Shown here in pieces: positions 32,069 to 40,933 of a stretch of 64,000 bases of DNA (the first letter of the stretch is position 1; every line of letters begins with the position of its first letter). This DNA comes from Streptomyces sp. NRRL WC-3618. Its GTDB lineage: Bacteria; Actinomycetota; Actinomycetes; Streptomycetales; Streptomycetaceae. Below the pieces are notes generated by a model. It was not told where the DNA came from, did no database searches, and was given only the letters and a program-made list of their open reading frames with translations. The stretch lies in NCBI RefSeq assembly GCF_001280005.1, contig NZ_LGDW01000166.1:1-64000 (forward strand), given 5' to 3'. A program made the position numbers and the translations under genes.

Positions 32069-32831
32069 TCGCCGTGATCAGCTCGTGGAGGTATCGCTTG
32101 GTGATCCGGCCGCCGTACCACGTCTCGATCAGGTCGCGGATGCGGGCGAGCAGGCCGTGGCGCGAAGGCGCGTCGAGTGCGCGGTGGCCCGAGTAGGTGA
32201 GCAGGACGTCGATGTACTCGTCGACGGAGTACGCGATGTCCCGGCCATGGCGCCGGACGGCGATGTCGTCGAAGTGCTCGGAGTGCTCCAACTCGCTGTT
32301 GTCCGACGCCGTGTCGGCCTCCTCGACCAGCCGCAGGTCGGGCGGGGTGGCCGGGTCCCACGCCTCGTAGCACCGCTGCACCCGATTGAAGAAGTCGACG
32401 GTGCCACCCTTGACATGGTGCGTGGTGACGAGCGCGAGCAGCCCGCCCGGCCGTAACGCCTCGGCCGCCCTGGGCAGTCGTACCGCCGGGTCGATCCAGT
32501 GGAACGCCGTCGCGCAGACGACCAGGTCGAACGGCTCGGGTGGCAGCGGCCAGTGCTCGAAGTCGGCGACCGTCACCTCCGCGAGCGGGAACCGCCGCAG
32601 GTTGTGCCGGGCCACGGCCGCGAGGGAGGGACCCAGCTCGACGGCGGTGAGGCGGCAGCCCGACGCGGCCAACGGGACGGTGAGTTGGCCCGTCCCCGGG
32701 CCGATCTCCAGGACGCGGCTCCCCGGGCCGAGGCCCGCCGCACGGACCAGGTCGGCCACCAGGTCCTGCGGATACCGGGGGCGTGCCCGGTCGTACAGTT
32801 CCGCCACCTCGTCGAAGGTGTCACGCAGCAT
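32055..32831 (-). CDS. Class I SAM-dependent methyltransferase, contains a TTA codon
   Basis: The 258-residue protein has the Rossmann methyltransferase motifs: VLEIGPGTGQLTVPLAASG (motif I), LTAVELGPSLAAVARHNL (acidic end of strand 2), DLVVCATAFHWIDP (motif II) and AAEALRPGGLLALVTTHH (motif III). The N-terminal DTFDEVAELYDRARPRYP is typical of small-molecule methyltransferases of the UbiE/Tam-like type. Substrate unknown. Codon 126 (32456-32454 on the minus strand) is TTA, suggesting bldA dependence. The 3' end carries a tandem duplication including the stop codon. Confidence 0.85.
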   Translation of the reverse strand: MLRDTFDEVAELYDRARPRYPQDLVADLVRAAGLGPGSRVLEIGPGTGQLTVPLAASGCRLTAVELGPSLAAVARHNLRRFPLAEVTVADFEHWPLPPEPFDLVVCATAFHWIDPAVRLPRAAEALRPGGLLALVTTHHVKGGTVDFFNRVQRCYEAWDPATPPDLRLVEEADTASDNSELEHSEHFDDIAVRRHGRDIAYSVDEYIDVLLTYSGHRALDAPSRHGLLARIRDLIETWYGGRITKRYLHELITAKRVS

Positions 32832-32935
32832 GCTCGCCCCTCACCCTGTCCGTCGTTCGTCCCGCCCACGGTGATTTCCCCCAGGGCAGAATGCCGATCC
32901 CTTCCCTCGGAAGCCAGGGCTTTTAGGCTGAGGGG

Positions 32936-33337
32936 GTGAGCAATCAAGCGCCGAACCAGGCCCGCGTGATCCCGCTGCGTCCGAAGACAGTGCCGGCACC
33001 CGCCGCCCCGGCGACCCCGGCGCGGCCCGCACCCAGGGAACCGCTCTTCCGCGACCTGGTCGGCGACGTCCTGCGGCGCGAACGCCTCGCCCAGGAACGC
33101 ACCCTCAAGGATGTCGCCGACGAGGCAAGGATCTCCATGCCGTACCTGTCGGAGCTGGAGCGGGGCCGAAAGGAAGCCTCATCGGAGGTCCTCGCGGCAG
33201 CCGCCCACGCCCTCGGCCTGGGCCTGGGAGACCTGCTGTCCCTGGCCCAGAGCGAGTTGACCCGGCACACCCGAAGCCGCACCCACGCGCGTACGACGAC
33301 ATCGGCGCCGTACAACGGGCTCTGCCTGGTCGCCTAG
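32936..33337 (+). CDS. popR: XRE-type activator of clpP3P4, PopR (ClgR paralogue)
   Basis: The 133-residue protein carries a Cro/C1-type HTH (residues about 38-105: LVGDVLRRERLAQERTLKDVADEARISMPYLSELERGRKEASSEVLAAAAHALGL). This is the hallmark of the ClgR/PopR regulators of Streptomyces clp genes. Its convergent position beside clpP4-clpP3 points to PopR, the activator of that operon, which I recall is itself degraded by ClpP1P2 via C-terminal alanine residues; here the C-terminus is LCLVA. GTG 32936 is preceded by TAGGCT seven bases upstream, so the mRNA may be leaderless. A ClgR identity is possible but less likely from context. Confidence 0.82.
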   Translation: MSNQAPNQARVIPLRPKTVPAPAAPATPARPAPREPLFRDLVGDVLRRERLAQERTLKDVADEARISMPYLSELERGRKEASSEVLAAAAHALGLGLGDLLSLAQSELTRHTRSRTHARTTTSAPYNGLCLVA

Positions 33338-33368
33338 CCGGCCGGCGTCCGTCGGGACGGCCGACCGG

Positions 33369-33971
33369 TCAGACACCGACGAGGCGTCGGCTCAGCACCT
33401 CGTCGGCCAGCCCGTACGCCACCGCCTCCGCCGCGGTGAACACCTTGTCGCGGTCCATGTCGGCGCGCAGGGTCGTCACGTCGTGGTGCGTGTGCCGGGA
33501 GAGCACCTCCTCGACCTGTGCGCGGATCCGGACCATCTCCCTGGCCTGCACGGCCAGATCGGAGACCATGCCCCGGTGACCGTTGCTCGCCGGCTGGCCC
33601 AGCAGCACCCGCGAGTGTTCGAGGACGAACCGGCGCCCGGGATCGCCCCCGGCAAGCAGTACCGCCGCTGTCGAGGCCGCCTGGCCGACACAGAACGTCG
33701 AGATGGGCGCCTGGACGAACGTCATCGTGTCGTAGATCGCCATGAGCGAAGTGAACGAGCCGCCGGGCGAGTTGATGTAGATGGCGATCTCGCGCTCCGG
33801 GGACGACGACTCCAGATGCAGGAGTTGCGCGATGACGACGTTGGCCACGCCGTCGTCGATCTCCGTGCCGAGAAAGATGATCCGCTCGGACAGCAGCCGG
33901 CTGAACACGTCGTACGACCGCTCGCCCTGCGGGGTGCGCTCGACGACGTTCGGAATCGTGTACGTCCCCAT
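33369..33971 (-). CDS. clpP4: ATP-dependent Clp protease proteolytic subunit, ClpP4-like, missing the catalytic His
   Basis: The 200-residue protein has the ClpP fold: [24 protein letters not shown], the nucleophile in [13 protein letters not shown] (Ser100) and [22 protein letters not shown] (Asp175). The His position, MHQP in canonical subunits, reads RVLLGQPAS, so Gly125 replaces the catalytic His. It would form mixed rings with ClpP3, whose triad is intact, and may act as a structural or regulatory subunit. It starts one base after the clpP3 stop codon, implying translational coupling. Its end converges with popR. Confidence 0.88.
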   Translation of the reverse strand: MGTYTIPNVVERTPQGERSYDVFSRLLSERIIFLGTEIDDGVANVVIAQLLHLESSSPEREIAIYINSPGGSFTSLMAIYDTMTFVQAPISTFCVGQAASTAAVLLAGGDPGRRFVLEHSRVLLGQPASNGHRGMVSDLAVQAREMVRIRAQVEEVLSRHTHHDVTTLRADMDRDKVFTAAEAVAYGLADEVLSRRLVGV

Positions 33972-33972
33972 G

Positions 33973-34629
33973 TCAGAGTCCCATCCGTCGTCGTGAGGAG
34001 GCGGGGCGTACGTCGGCCAGCGTGCCGACCACCTGATCCACCATGCCGTACGCCAGGGCCTGTTCGGCCGTGAACCAGCGGTCGCGGTCGCCGTCCCGCG
34101 AGATCGTCTCCTCGCTCTGGCCGGTGTGCCGGGCGGTGATCCGCTCGACGGTCCGCTTCGTGAACTCCAGATTCTCCGCCTGGATCTCGATGTCGGAGGT
34201 GGTGCCGCCGATACCGGCCGACGGCTGGTGCATCATGATCCGCGCGTTCGGCAGCGCGTACCGCTTGCCGGGCGCGCCCACGCTGAGCAGGAACTGGCCC
34301 ATGCTGGCCGCGAATCCCATGGTGAGCGTGGACACGTCGTTCGGGATCAGCTGCATGGTGTCGTAGATGGCGAGGCCCGCCGTCACGGAGCCGCCGGGGC
34401 TGTTGATGTAGAGGCTGATGTCGGTGCGCGGGTCCTCCGCGGACAGCAGGAGAAGCTGGGCGCAGATCCGGTTGGCGGAGACCTCGTCGACCTGCGTACC
34501 GAGGAACACGATGCGTTGGGCGAGCAGTTGGGCGGCCAGATGGTCGTCGAACCGGGAGGCGGGGGTGTCGCCCTCCTCGGCCCGGGGCAGCAGCGCGGGC
34601 CAGGGGCCGGCGGTGGTGAGTGGGGACAT
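33973..34629 (-). CDS. clpP3: ATP-dependent Clp protease proteolytic subunit, ClpP3-like
   Basis: The 218-residue protein has a complete ClpP triad: Ser109 in [13 protein letters not shown], His134 in [12 protein letters not shown] and Asp183 in [22 protein letters not shown], plus the [22 protein letters not shown] signature. ClpP3P4 is the second proteolytic core of Streptomyces, induced when ClpP1P2 is absent, and works with Clp ATPases in the cytoplasm. The ATG at 34629 follows AAGGAG. clpP4 follows with a one-base gap. Two imperfect PopR-like boxes lie about 120-150 bp upstream. Confidence 0.92.
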   Translation of the reverse strand: MSPLTTAGPWPALLPRAEEGDTPASRFDDHLAAQLLAQRIVFLGTQVDEVSANRICAQLLLLSAEDPRTDISLYINSPGGSVTAGLAIYDTMQLIPNDVSTLTMGFAASMGQFLLSVGAPGKRYALPNARIMMHQPSAGIGGTTSDIEIQAENLEFTKRTVERITARHTGQSEETISRDGDRDRWFTAEQALAYGMVDQVVGTLADVRPASSRRRMGL

Positions 34630-34747
34630 CGGGGCTCCTTGTCGAGTCGTGGGTGGTGGGCTGTCGTACCTGCGTCGTCCGTGGGTCGTACGGCGGTTGG
34701 TGCCGCGCTCCCACTCTCGGCCCGGTGCGACGCCTGCGGCCGGTTTC

Positions 34748-34777
34748 TCGGCCCGCAGCAGATTCGCTGACGGCAGA
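34748..34777. promoter_or_regulatory. Candidate PopR boxes upstream of clpP3
   Basis: TCGGCC-CGC-AGCAGA (34748-34762) and TTCGCT-GAC-GGCAGA (34763-34777) match ten and nine of the twelve fixed bases of the TCTGCC-N3-GGCAGA palindrome I remember for PopR. They are adjacent and in tandem, starting 118 bp upstream of the clpP3 start codon. Confidence 0.4.
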
Positions 34778-34895
34778 GGCGCCGGGCGTGCGGGGGCGGG
34801 GTGCGGTGAGGTCGCGCCTCTGCGCGCTCTTCGTCGGCGGCCGTCGCGGCGGGACGATGCTCGGGCACACACGGAGCTGAACGAGGGGCGGGAAA

Positions 34896-35344
34896 ATGAC
34901 GGTAGTGATGTCGACGAGCTGGGCCGGGTCAGTCCTGAGCAGCACGACATGGTGCGGGACGCGGTCGGCTGGGAGGAGGTCGCCCCGGCCGGCGGTGAGG
35001 TGCACGTGGCCTGGTTCGACGGGCAGGGGCTGCATGCGATCGACGTCTGGGAGTCGGAGGAGGCCTTCCAGACCTTCTTCGCCCAGCGACTGGCCCCCGC
35101 GATCGAGAAGGCCGGTTTCGAAGGCGCCCCCGACACCTACTTCAACCCCCTGAACAGGCGTTTCGTCTCCCCGGGGATCACCGGCGCCGCCGGAGAGAGC
35201 CGGGAGTCGTCTCCGGGGCGGTGGCAGCCGCCCCGGAGGCTCGCGCGCGCCGCCCGCCCCCGACGGGATTGTGTCGTGCTGCCGGGGTACTCGCCCCGAG
35301 ACCGGCGCGCCCATCGAGGAAGTGACCGCAGTCCGCCCGGCTGA
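34896..35344 (+). pseudogene. Small dimeric alpha/beta-barrel-type protein gene broken by a -1 frameshift
   Basis: ATG 34896 (GAGGGGCGGGAAA upstream) reads MTVVMSTSWAG in one frame. The coding character then moves to another frame at 34928 (VSPEQHDMVRDAVGWEEVAP, then HVAWFDGQGLHAIDVWESEEAFQTFFAQRLAPAIEKAG). Adding one G to the GGG run at 34926-34928 joins both parts into a typical small protein of the antibiotic-monooxygenase-like fold (WxGVxPEQYDxVR, DVWESxExFQxF). The second frame stays open to 35344, giving a basic tail unlikely to be native. Either a recent pseudogene or a sequencing error. Confidence 0.55.
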
Positions 35345-35535
35345 GCCGGATCCGGGCTGCTTCCTCCGCGATATGCGCGGCATGCTCGTTTGTGGTGGTA
35401 TCGAGTCAAAGGTGCGCATTTGGGCTTATGTGTAGGGACCCGGGGAACCCGGTGCTTGTCACCGCCGTCGCATCCTCCCGGTTGGGGGAACCGCACTCCC
35501 GGGACGGAAGCCATGAGGCACTCGAGGAGCGAGCC

Positions 35536-36726
35536 GTGAGTATCTGCATCGGAGTGGAAGAGGAGTTCCACGTTCTGGAGGTGGAGAGCGGAGTGCTCGT
35601 GCCGCGCGCCGATCCGGTGCTGCGACGGCTGCCCCGGCGGACCTTCACCTCTGAACTGCACCGGTCGATAGTGGAGTCCAACAGCGGGGTGCACGCATCC
35701 CTGCACGACCTGTACACCGACCTCGCCGACACCAGGCAACGGCTCGACGCCGCAGCCGCCTCGCTCGGCCTCGCGGTGGTTGCCGCAGGCACGGCCCCCC
35801 TCGCACCCGCCTCCTGCGGACCCCCCTCCGCCGGCGCGCGCTATCGCCACATGGTCGAGGAATACCGCCAGGTCGCCGACGAGCAGCTCATCTGCGGCGC
35901 CCAGGTGCACGTGGACATACCCGACCGCGACACCGCGGTGCGTGTGATGTGCGAGGTCTCGCCCTGGCTGCCCGTGCTCCTCGCGCTGTCCGCCAGCTCA
36001 CCCTTCTGGCAGGGCACCGACACCGGCTACGCCAGCTGGCGCACGATGCTCTGGCAGCGCTGGCCCACCGCGGGCCCGGTCGGCTGCTTCGCGACCGCGG
36101 CCGAGTACGACGCGGCGGTGCGCGACATGGTCCGGGCCGGAATCATCAGCGACGCGGGGATGATCTACTACGACATCCGTCCCTCCGCGCACCTGCACAC
36201 CCTGGAACTGCGGATCTGCGACGCCTGCCCCCGTGCGGAGACCGTCGTGCTCATCGCCGGACTGTTCCGCGCCCTGGTCACCGACGCCCGTGAGCGGCTG
36301 CGCCAGAACGACGCGCCCTGCCCGGGCCGGCACGAATGGCTGCGCGGCGCCGCCTGGCGCGCCGCCCGTTCCGGCCTCGAAGGCACCCTCGTGGACCCCG
36401 CGACGCACCGGGACGAGCCCGCGCCGAAGGCCGTCCACAAGCTGCTGACCCGGCTGCGCCCCGCCCTCGAGGCCCACGGCGACTGGTCCACCGTACGAGC
36501 GCTGACGGAAGAAGCCCTGGCCGAGGGCAGCGCTGCCGAGCGCATCCGCCGTACGGCACGGGAAGAGGACCTGCTGGCCTGCGTCGACCTGCTGATCGCC
36601 GAAACCCGGGGTGAACGCAGAAACCGCGAGTCAGCACAGCTCGGGCGCGTCAGGCTTCCCTTCCCCGGTGCGGACGCACCAGGCCCGCCGTTCGGCTCGG
36701 GGGCACCGGAGGTCATCGGCCGCTGA
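35536..36726 (+). CDS. YbdK-type carboxylate-amine ligase (glutamate-cysteine ligase family 2)
   Basis: The 396-residue protein has the GCS2/YbdK signatures: SICIGVEEEFHVLEVESG at the N-terminus (ATP-grasp-like metal Glu residues), FTSELHRSIVESNSGVH, ICGAQVHVDIPDRD, LALSASSPFWQGTDTGYASWRTMLWQRWP and YYDIRPSAHLHTLELRICD. Family enzymes couple a carboxylate such as glutamate to an amine with ATP. Streptomyces makes mycothiol, so a glutathione role is unlikely. GTG 35536 follows GAGGAG. It lies 145 bp upstream of the amidotransferase gene on the same strand, suggesting a joint pathway. Confidence 0.88.
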   Translation: MSICIGVEEEFHVLEVESGVLVPRADPVLRRLPRRTFTSELHRSIVESNSGVHASLHDLYTDLADTRQRLDAAAASLGLAVVAAGTAPLAPASCGPPSAGARYRHMVEEYRQVADEQLICGAQVHVDIPDRDTAVRVMCEVSPWLPVLLALSASSPFWQGTDTGYASWRTMLWQRWPTAGPVGCFATAAEYDAAVRDMVRAGIISDAGMIYYDIRPSAHLHTLELRICDACPRAETVVLIAGLFRALVTDARERLRQNDAPCPGRHEWLRGAAWRAARSGLEGTLVDPATHRDEPAPKAVHKLLTRLRPALEAHGDWSTVRALTEEALAEGSAAERIRRTAREEDLLACVDLLIAETRGERRNRESAQLGRVRLPFPGADAPGPPFGSGAPEVIGR

Positions 36727-36871
36727 GATTTCGGTGAACGTCAGCGGGCCGGCCCAGGCCGTGACCACCACGGTCGCCGTGCCACGGCCTGCTTCTCACC
36801 CACCTGTTCAGGAGATGGTTCGTCATGCCCAGCGACAGCGGCCAAGGTGCGCGGAAGGGAAGGGGTAGGCC

Positions 36872-38656
36872 ATGTGCGGTCTGAGTGGGGAGATCCGCTT
36901 CGACGGCCGACGCCCCGACCTCGCCGCCGTCGAGCGCATGAGCGACCGGCTCGCCGCCCGAGGCCCGGACGGACAGGGCAGCTGGACGCGGGGCGCGGTC
37001 GCACTGGGGCACCGGCGCCTGAAGATCATCGACCTGTCCGAGCTCGGAGCACAGCCGATGACCGACCCCCGGGGAATGCTCACCGGCGTCTTCAACGGCT
37101 GCGTGTACAACTACCAGGAGCTGCGCGAGGAACTACGGGGACTGGGCCATCGCTTCGAGTCGACGTCCGACACCGAGGTGGTGCTCAAGGGCTACCAGCA
37201 GTGGGGAACCGCCTGCGTCGAACACTTCTACGGCATGTTCGCCTTCGCCATCGTCGAGCACCGCACCGGCCGTGTGGTCCTGGGGCGTGACCGCCTCGGG
37301 ATCAAACCCCTCTACCTGGCCCGGACACCGGACCGGCTGCGGTTCGCGTCCTCCCTGCCGGCCCTGCTCGCCGCCGGCGAAGTGGACACCTCCCTCGACC
37401 CGGTGGCCCTTCACCAGTACCTGAGCTGGCACGCCACCGTGGCCGCGCCGCACACCGTCCTCAATGGCGTCCGCAAGCTCCCGCCGGCCACCGTGCGCGT
37501 CGTGGAGCCGGACGGCACCCACCGCGACCACTGCTACTGGCAACCGTCCTACACCCGGCGGCCCGAACACGCCGGCATGGCCCCGGACGAATGGCGCGAC
37601 GCGGTGCTGGACGCGCTGCGCACCGCCGTACGCCGCCGGACCGTCTCCGACGTGCCGGTCGGTGTCCTGCTCTCCGGCGGACTGGACTCCAGCCTGGTCG
37701 TCGCGTTGCTGGCCGACGAGGGGCAGCACGACCTGCGGACGTTCAGCGTGGGCTTCGAGGCGGCCGGGGGAGAGGAGGGCGACGAGTTCTGGTACTCGGA
37801 TCTGGTGGCCCGGGAGTTCGACACCGACCACCGTCGGCTGATGATCGCCTCCGACCGCGTGTCGGCGGCCCTGGACGGGGCCGTCGCGGCGATGAGCGAG
37901 CCGATGACCAGCCATGACGCCGTCGCCTTCTATCTGCTGTCCGAGCAGGTGGTGAAGGAGGTGAAGGTCGTACAGAGCGGGCAGGGCGCGGACGAGGTGT
38001 TCGCCGGCTACCACTGGTACCCCCGGCTGGCGGAGGTCGCCCGTGACGAGGAGCCGGACAGGTACGCCGAGACGTACTTCGACCGCCCGCACGCCGACCT
38101 CGCCCGGATCCTGCAGCCCCACATGCTGCCCGACGACGACCCGTCGGAACGCTTCGTCAGGGACCACATGGCCGCGCCCGGCGCGGAGACCGCCCTGGAC
38201 GCCGCCCTTCGGTTGGACACCCACGTCATGCTCGTCGACGACCCCGTCAAGCGCGTCGACAACATGACCATGGCCTGGGGTCTGGAGGCCCGGGTGCCGT
38301 TCCTCGACCACGAACTGGTCGAACTCGCGGCGGCCTGCCCGCCGGAGCTCAAACTGGCCGACGGCGGCAAGGGCGTACTGAAGGAGGCCGGCCGAAAGCT
38401 CCTGCCCCGGGAGATCGTCGACCGGCCCAAGGGCTACTTCCCGGTGCCGGCCGTCAAGCACATGGCGGGCCCCGTCCTGGACCGGGTGCGCGAGGCACTC
38501 GAGGCACCCGAGGCGAAGGCGCGCCGCGTCTTCCAGCCGTCGTACGTCGCCGACCTCCTGGCGGCGCCCGACGAGCACCGGACCAAGCGCGGAGCCAACG
38601 CCCTGTGGCAGGTGGCTCTCCTGGAGATATGGCTGCAGACGCACGGAATCAAGTGA
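36872..38656 (+). CDS. Asparagine synthetase-like amidotransferase (N-acetylglutaminylglutamine amidotransferase type)
   Basis: The 594-residue protein has an N-terminal class II glutamine amidotransferase domain with Cys2 (MCGLSGEIRF), RGPDGQG, GHRRLKIIDLSELGAQPM and FNGCVYNYQELR, then a synthetase domain with the PP-loop SGGLDSS (residues 268-274), SGQGADEVFAGYHWYPR and MTMAWGLEARVPFLDHELVELA. The last segments recall the trio-type enzymes that amidate the dipeptide osmolyte N-acetylglutaminylglutamine amide. The usual partners (GNAT/ATP-grasp synthetase, M42 peptidase) are absent; instead a YbdK ligase precedes it and an S9 peptidase overlaps its stop. Ordinary asparagine synthesis remains an alternative. 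Confidence 0.85.
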   Translation: MCGLSGEIRFDGRRPDLAAVERMSDRLAARGPDGQGSWTRGAVALGHRRLKIIDLSELGAQPMTDPRGMLTGVFNGCVYNYQELREELRGLGHRFESTSDTEVVLKGYQQWGTACVEHFYGMFAFAIVEHRTGRVVLGRDRLGIKPLYLARTPDRLRFASSLPALLAAGEVDTSLDPVALHQYLSWHATVAAPHTVLNGVRKLPPATVRVVEPDGTHRDHCYWQPSYTRRPEHAGMAPDEWRDAVLDALRTAVRRRTVSDVPVGVLLSGGLDSSLVVALLADEGQHDLRTFSVGFEAAGGEEGDEFWYSDLVAREFDTDHRRLMIASDRVSAALDGAVAAMSEPMTSHDAVAFYLLSEQVVKEVKVVQSGQGADEVFAGYHWYPRLAEVARDEEPDRYAETYFDRPHADLARILQPHMLPDDDPSERFVRDHMAAPGAETALDAALRLDTHVMLVDDPVKRVDNMTMAWGLEARVPFLDHELVELAAACPPELKLADGGKGVLKEAGRKLLPREIVDRPKGYFPVPAVKHMAGPVLDRVREALEAPEAKARRVFQPSYVADLLAAPDEHRTKRGANALWQVALLEIWLQTHGIK

Positions 38657-40869
38657 CCGACGAGCCGGGCACGCGTACCGTGCGCACAGAGACGGACGCC
38701 CGGCCGTCAGCCGTGGCCCGCCCCGGGACACCCGGCCCCGCGGCACCGGCGCCACAGCTGTCGGACGCCCGGCCGCCGGACGCGCCCGAGCCTGCCGCTG
38801 CCGCCGCTCCCGTCCCGGTGCCACTGCCCGACGCGGCAGGCCCCCGGGACGCCGTCACCCGGCTGCACGCGCACGGCTGCTGGTACCCCTCCGCCAACGC
38901 CGACGGCACCGAGGCGGCCTTCATCTGCGACCGGGGCGGTGTCCCGCAGCTGTGGGCCGGACCGGTGGACACGGCCGAGGTACGGCTGCTCGACTCCTCC
39001 CCGGATCCCGTCAAGGAGGTGTCCTGGTCACCGGACGGCCGCTGGATCGCGTACACCACCGCGCCGGGCGGCGGCGAGCACACCCGGGTTCTGTGCGTAC
39101 GGCCCGACGGCACCGGCCGCCACATCCTCGCCGGAGCGGACCCGGGCAGTACCGCCTACCTCGGGTGCTGGACGCACGACGGGTCGGCCGTCGCCGTCAC
39201 CGTCGCCTCCCCGCCCGGCCCCGCCCACCCGGAGCTCACCGGACCCATCGCGCCGGACTCCGATCCCGCCGGTGTCCCGCTCGCACCCGACTGGGCCGAC
39301 CGGCACGGACACGCCACGCTCCTCGGCGGCGCGCGGTACGACACCGGGCAGCGGCCGGCCCCACCGCCGGTCGACCTCAGGGCGGCCCATGCACCGGCGG
39401 TCCGGTCCGGCGGCGGCCTCTCGGCCTACCTGGTCGATCCCGACGGCCAGGCATCCCCGGCGCTCCTCGCCACCGAGACGCACGCCGCCACGCTGCGGGT
39501 GTGCGACCTCAGCCGCGACGGAACGCTCGCCCTGCTGCGCCGAGGGCCGCGCGGACGGCGCGAGGCCGTCGTACGGCGCACCGCCGACTCGGCGACCACC
39601 TGCACGGTGCCGGTCGCCGACGGGGACCCGTGGATCGGCCGGTTCTCCCCGGACGGCCTCACCCTCTGGCTGCGCAGCAACGCCGACCGGGAGTTCGCGG
39701 CGCTGTTCGCGGTCGCCCTCGACGCCGACGGTGAGCCCCGTGAGAGGTCGGTCGTGGCCGAGCGCGAGGCCCAGGAACTGGAACTGCTGGCGATGGCCCA
39801 CGACGGTCGCACCGCCGTACTGGTGTGGAACGCCCAGGGCGCCGGAGAGCTCGAACTCGTCGAGACCTTCCCGACCCGACCCACCCCGGACAACACGGGC
39901 CCGGCACGACCCGTCTCCCTGCCGCACGAGGTCGTCACGCGCGTCGTGGCGGCCGGACCGGGACGCATGCTGCTCGCCCTGTCCGGCTCGCAACGCCGCC
40001 CCGGTGTGTGGTGGGCCCACGAAGGCGTGTCCCTGCTGCGCACCCCGTGGTCCTCCCTCGACGAGGACGCCGTACCGCCGGGCCGCCCACCCGTGAGCCC
40101 CGTTCCCCTGCGCCTCACGGCACGCGACGGGCTGCCCCTGAGCGGCTGGTACTACAGGGCACCGGGGCGCGCCCCGGCCGAGCCCGCCCCCTGCGTGATC
40201 CACCTGCACGGCGGCCCGGAGGAACAGGAACGACCCGTCTTCAACCCGCTCTACCACGAACTGCTCGGCCGCGGGCTGGACATCTTCGCCCCCGACGTCC
40301 GCGGCTCCTCAGGCCACGGCAGGTCCTTCGTCGACGCCGACCTGGGCACCGGCCGCTTCGCCGCCCTGGACGACGTCGCGGACTGCACCGCCCACGCGGT
40401 GACGGCGGGCCCCGCCGACCCGACCCGGCTGGCGGTCATGGGACGCTCGTACGGCGGCTATCTGACGTTCGCCTCCCTCGTGTGGCATCCGGACCTCTTC
40501 CGCACCGGGGTCGCCGTGTGCGGCATGTCCGACCTCCTGACCTTCTTCGCCGGTACGGAGCCGTGGCTCGCGGAGTCGGCGGCCCACAAGTACGGGCACC
40601 CCGAGCGCGACCGGGCGCTGCTGCACGCCCTCTCCCCGATGAACCGTGTCGACGCGCTGCGCGTCCCGCTGCTCGCCGTCCACGGGGAACACGACACCAA
40701 TGTGCCGCCGGGGGAGTCCGACCAGTTCGTCAGGGCCGCCCGGGACCGGGGCATCCCCGCCGAACTGCTCGCCCTGCGCGACGAGGGCCACGACTTCCTG
40801 CGCGCGGACAACCGGCGCCTGTTCCGCCGGGCGGCGGCGGACTGGCTGGAACGCCACCTCGGCGGCTGA
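38653..40869 (+). CDS. S9 family peptidase (prolyl oligopeptidase/acylaminoacyl-peptidase type)
   Basis: The 738-residue protein has a Pro/Ala-rich N-terminus, a WD/beta-propeller region (ADGTEAAFICDRGGVPQLW, VSWSPDGRWIAYTT, GRFSPDGLTLWLRS) and a C-terminal alpha/beta-hydrolase domain with GRSYGGY (Ser599), HGEHDTNVP (Asp681) and EGHDF (His713), plus the oxyanion-side HLHGGPEEQ. It would cleave short peptides or acyl-peptides in the cytoplasm; no signal peptide is seen. GTG 38653 overlaps the amidotransferase TGA in a GTGA arrangement, indicating translational coupling. In context it may degrade the dipeptide product made by the upstream pair. Confidence 0.88.
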   Translation: MTDEPGTRTVRTETDARPSAVARPGTPGPAAPAPQLSDARPPDAPEPAAAAAPVPVPLPDAAGPRDAVTRLHAHGCWYPSANADGTEAAFICDRGGVPQLWAGPVDTAEVRLLDSSPDPVKEVSWSPDGRWIAYTTAPGGGEHTRVLCVRPDGTGRHILAGADPGSTAYLGCWTHDGSAVAVTVASPPGPAHPELTGPIAPDSDPAGVPLAPDWADRHGHATLLGGARYDTGQRPAPPPVDLRAAHAPAVRSGGGLSAYLVDPDGQASPALLATETHAATLRVCDLSRDGTLALLRRGPRGRREAVVRRTADSATTCTVPVADGDPWIGRFSPDGLTLWLRSNADREFAALFAVALDADGEPRERSVVAEREAQELELLAMAHDGRTAVLVWNAQGAGELELVETFPTRPTPDNTGPARPVSLPHEVVTRVVAAGPGRMLLALSGSQRRPGVWWAHEGVSLLRTPWSSLDEDAVPPGRPPVSPVPLRLTARDGLPLSGWYYRAPGRAPAEPAPCVIHLHGGPEEQERPVFNPLYHELLGRGLDIFAPDVRGSSGHGRSFVDADLGTGRFAALDDVADCTAHAVTAGPADPTRLAVMGRSYGGYLTFASLVWHPDLFRTGVAVCGMSDLLTFFAGTEPWLAESAAHKYGHPERDRALLHALSPMNRVDALRVPLLAVHGEHDTNVPPGESDQFVRAARDRGIPAELLALRDEGHDFLRADNRRLFRRAAADWLERHLGG

Positions 40870-40933
40870 CCGGCCGGGTACGGCTCGACCCGTGCGCCTG
40901 CTCAGGCACCCGGGTCTGCCGGGAAACCGTCCG

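Noticed and set aside
35536..36726. Glutathione synthesis (true glutamate-cysteine ligase)
   Set aside because: Actinomycetes of this type use mycothiol, no glutathione synthetase is adjacent, and the neighbouring amidotransferase suggests another product.
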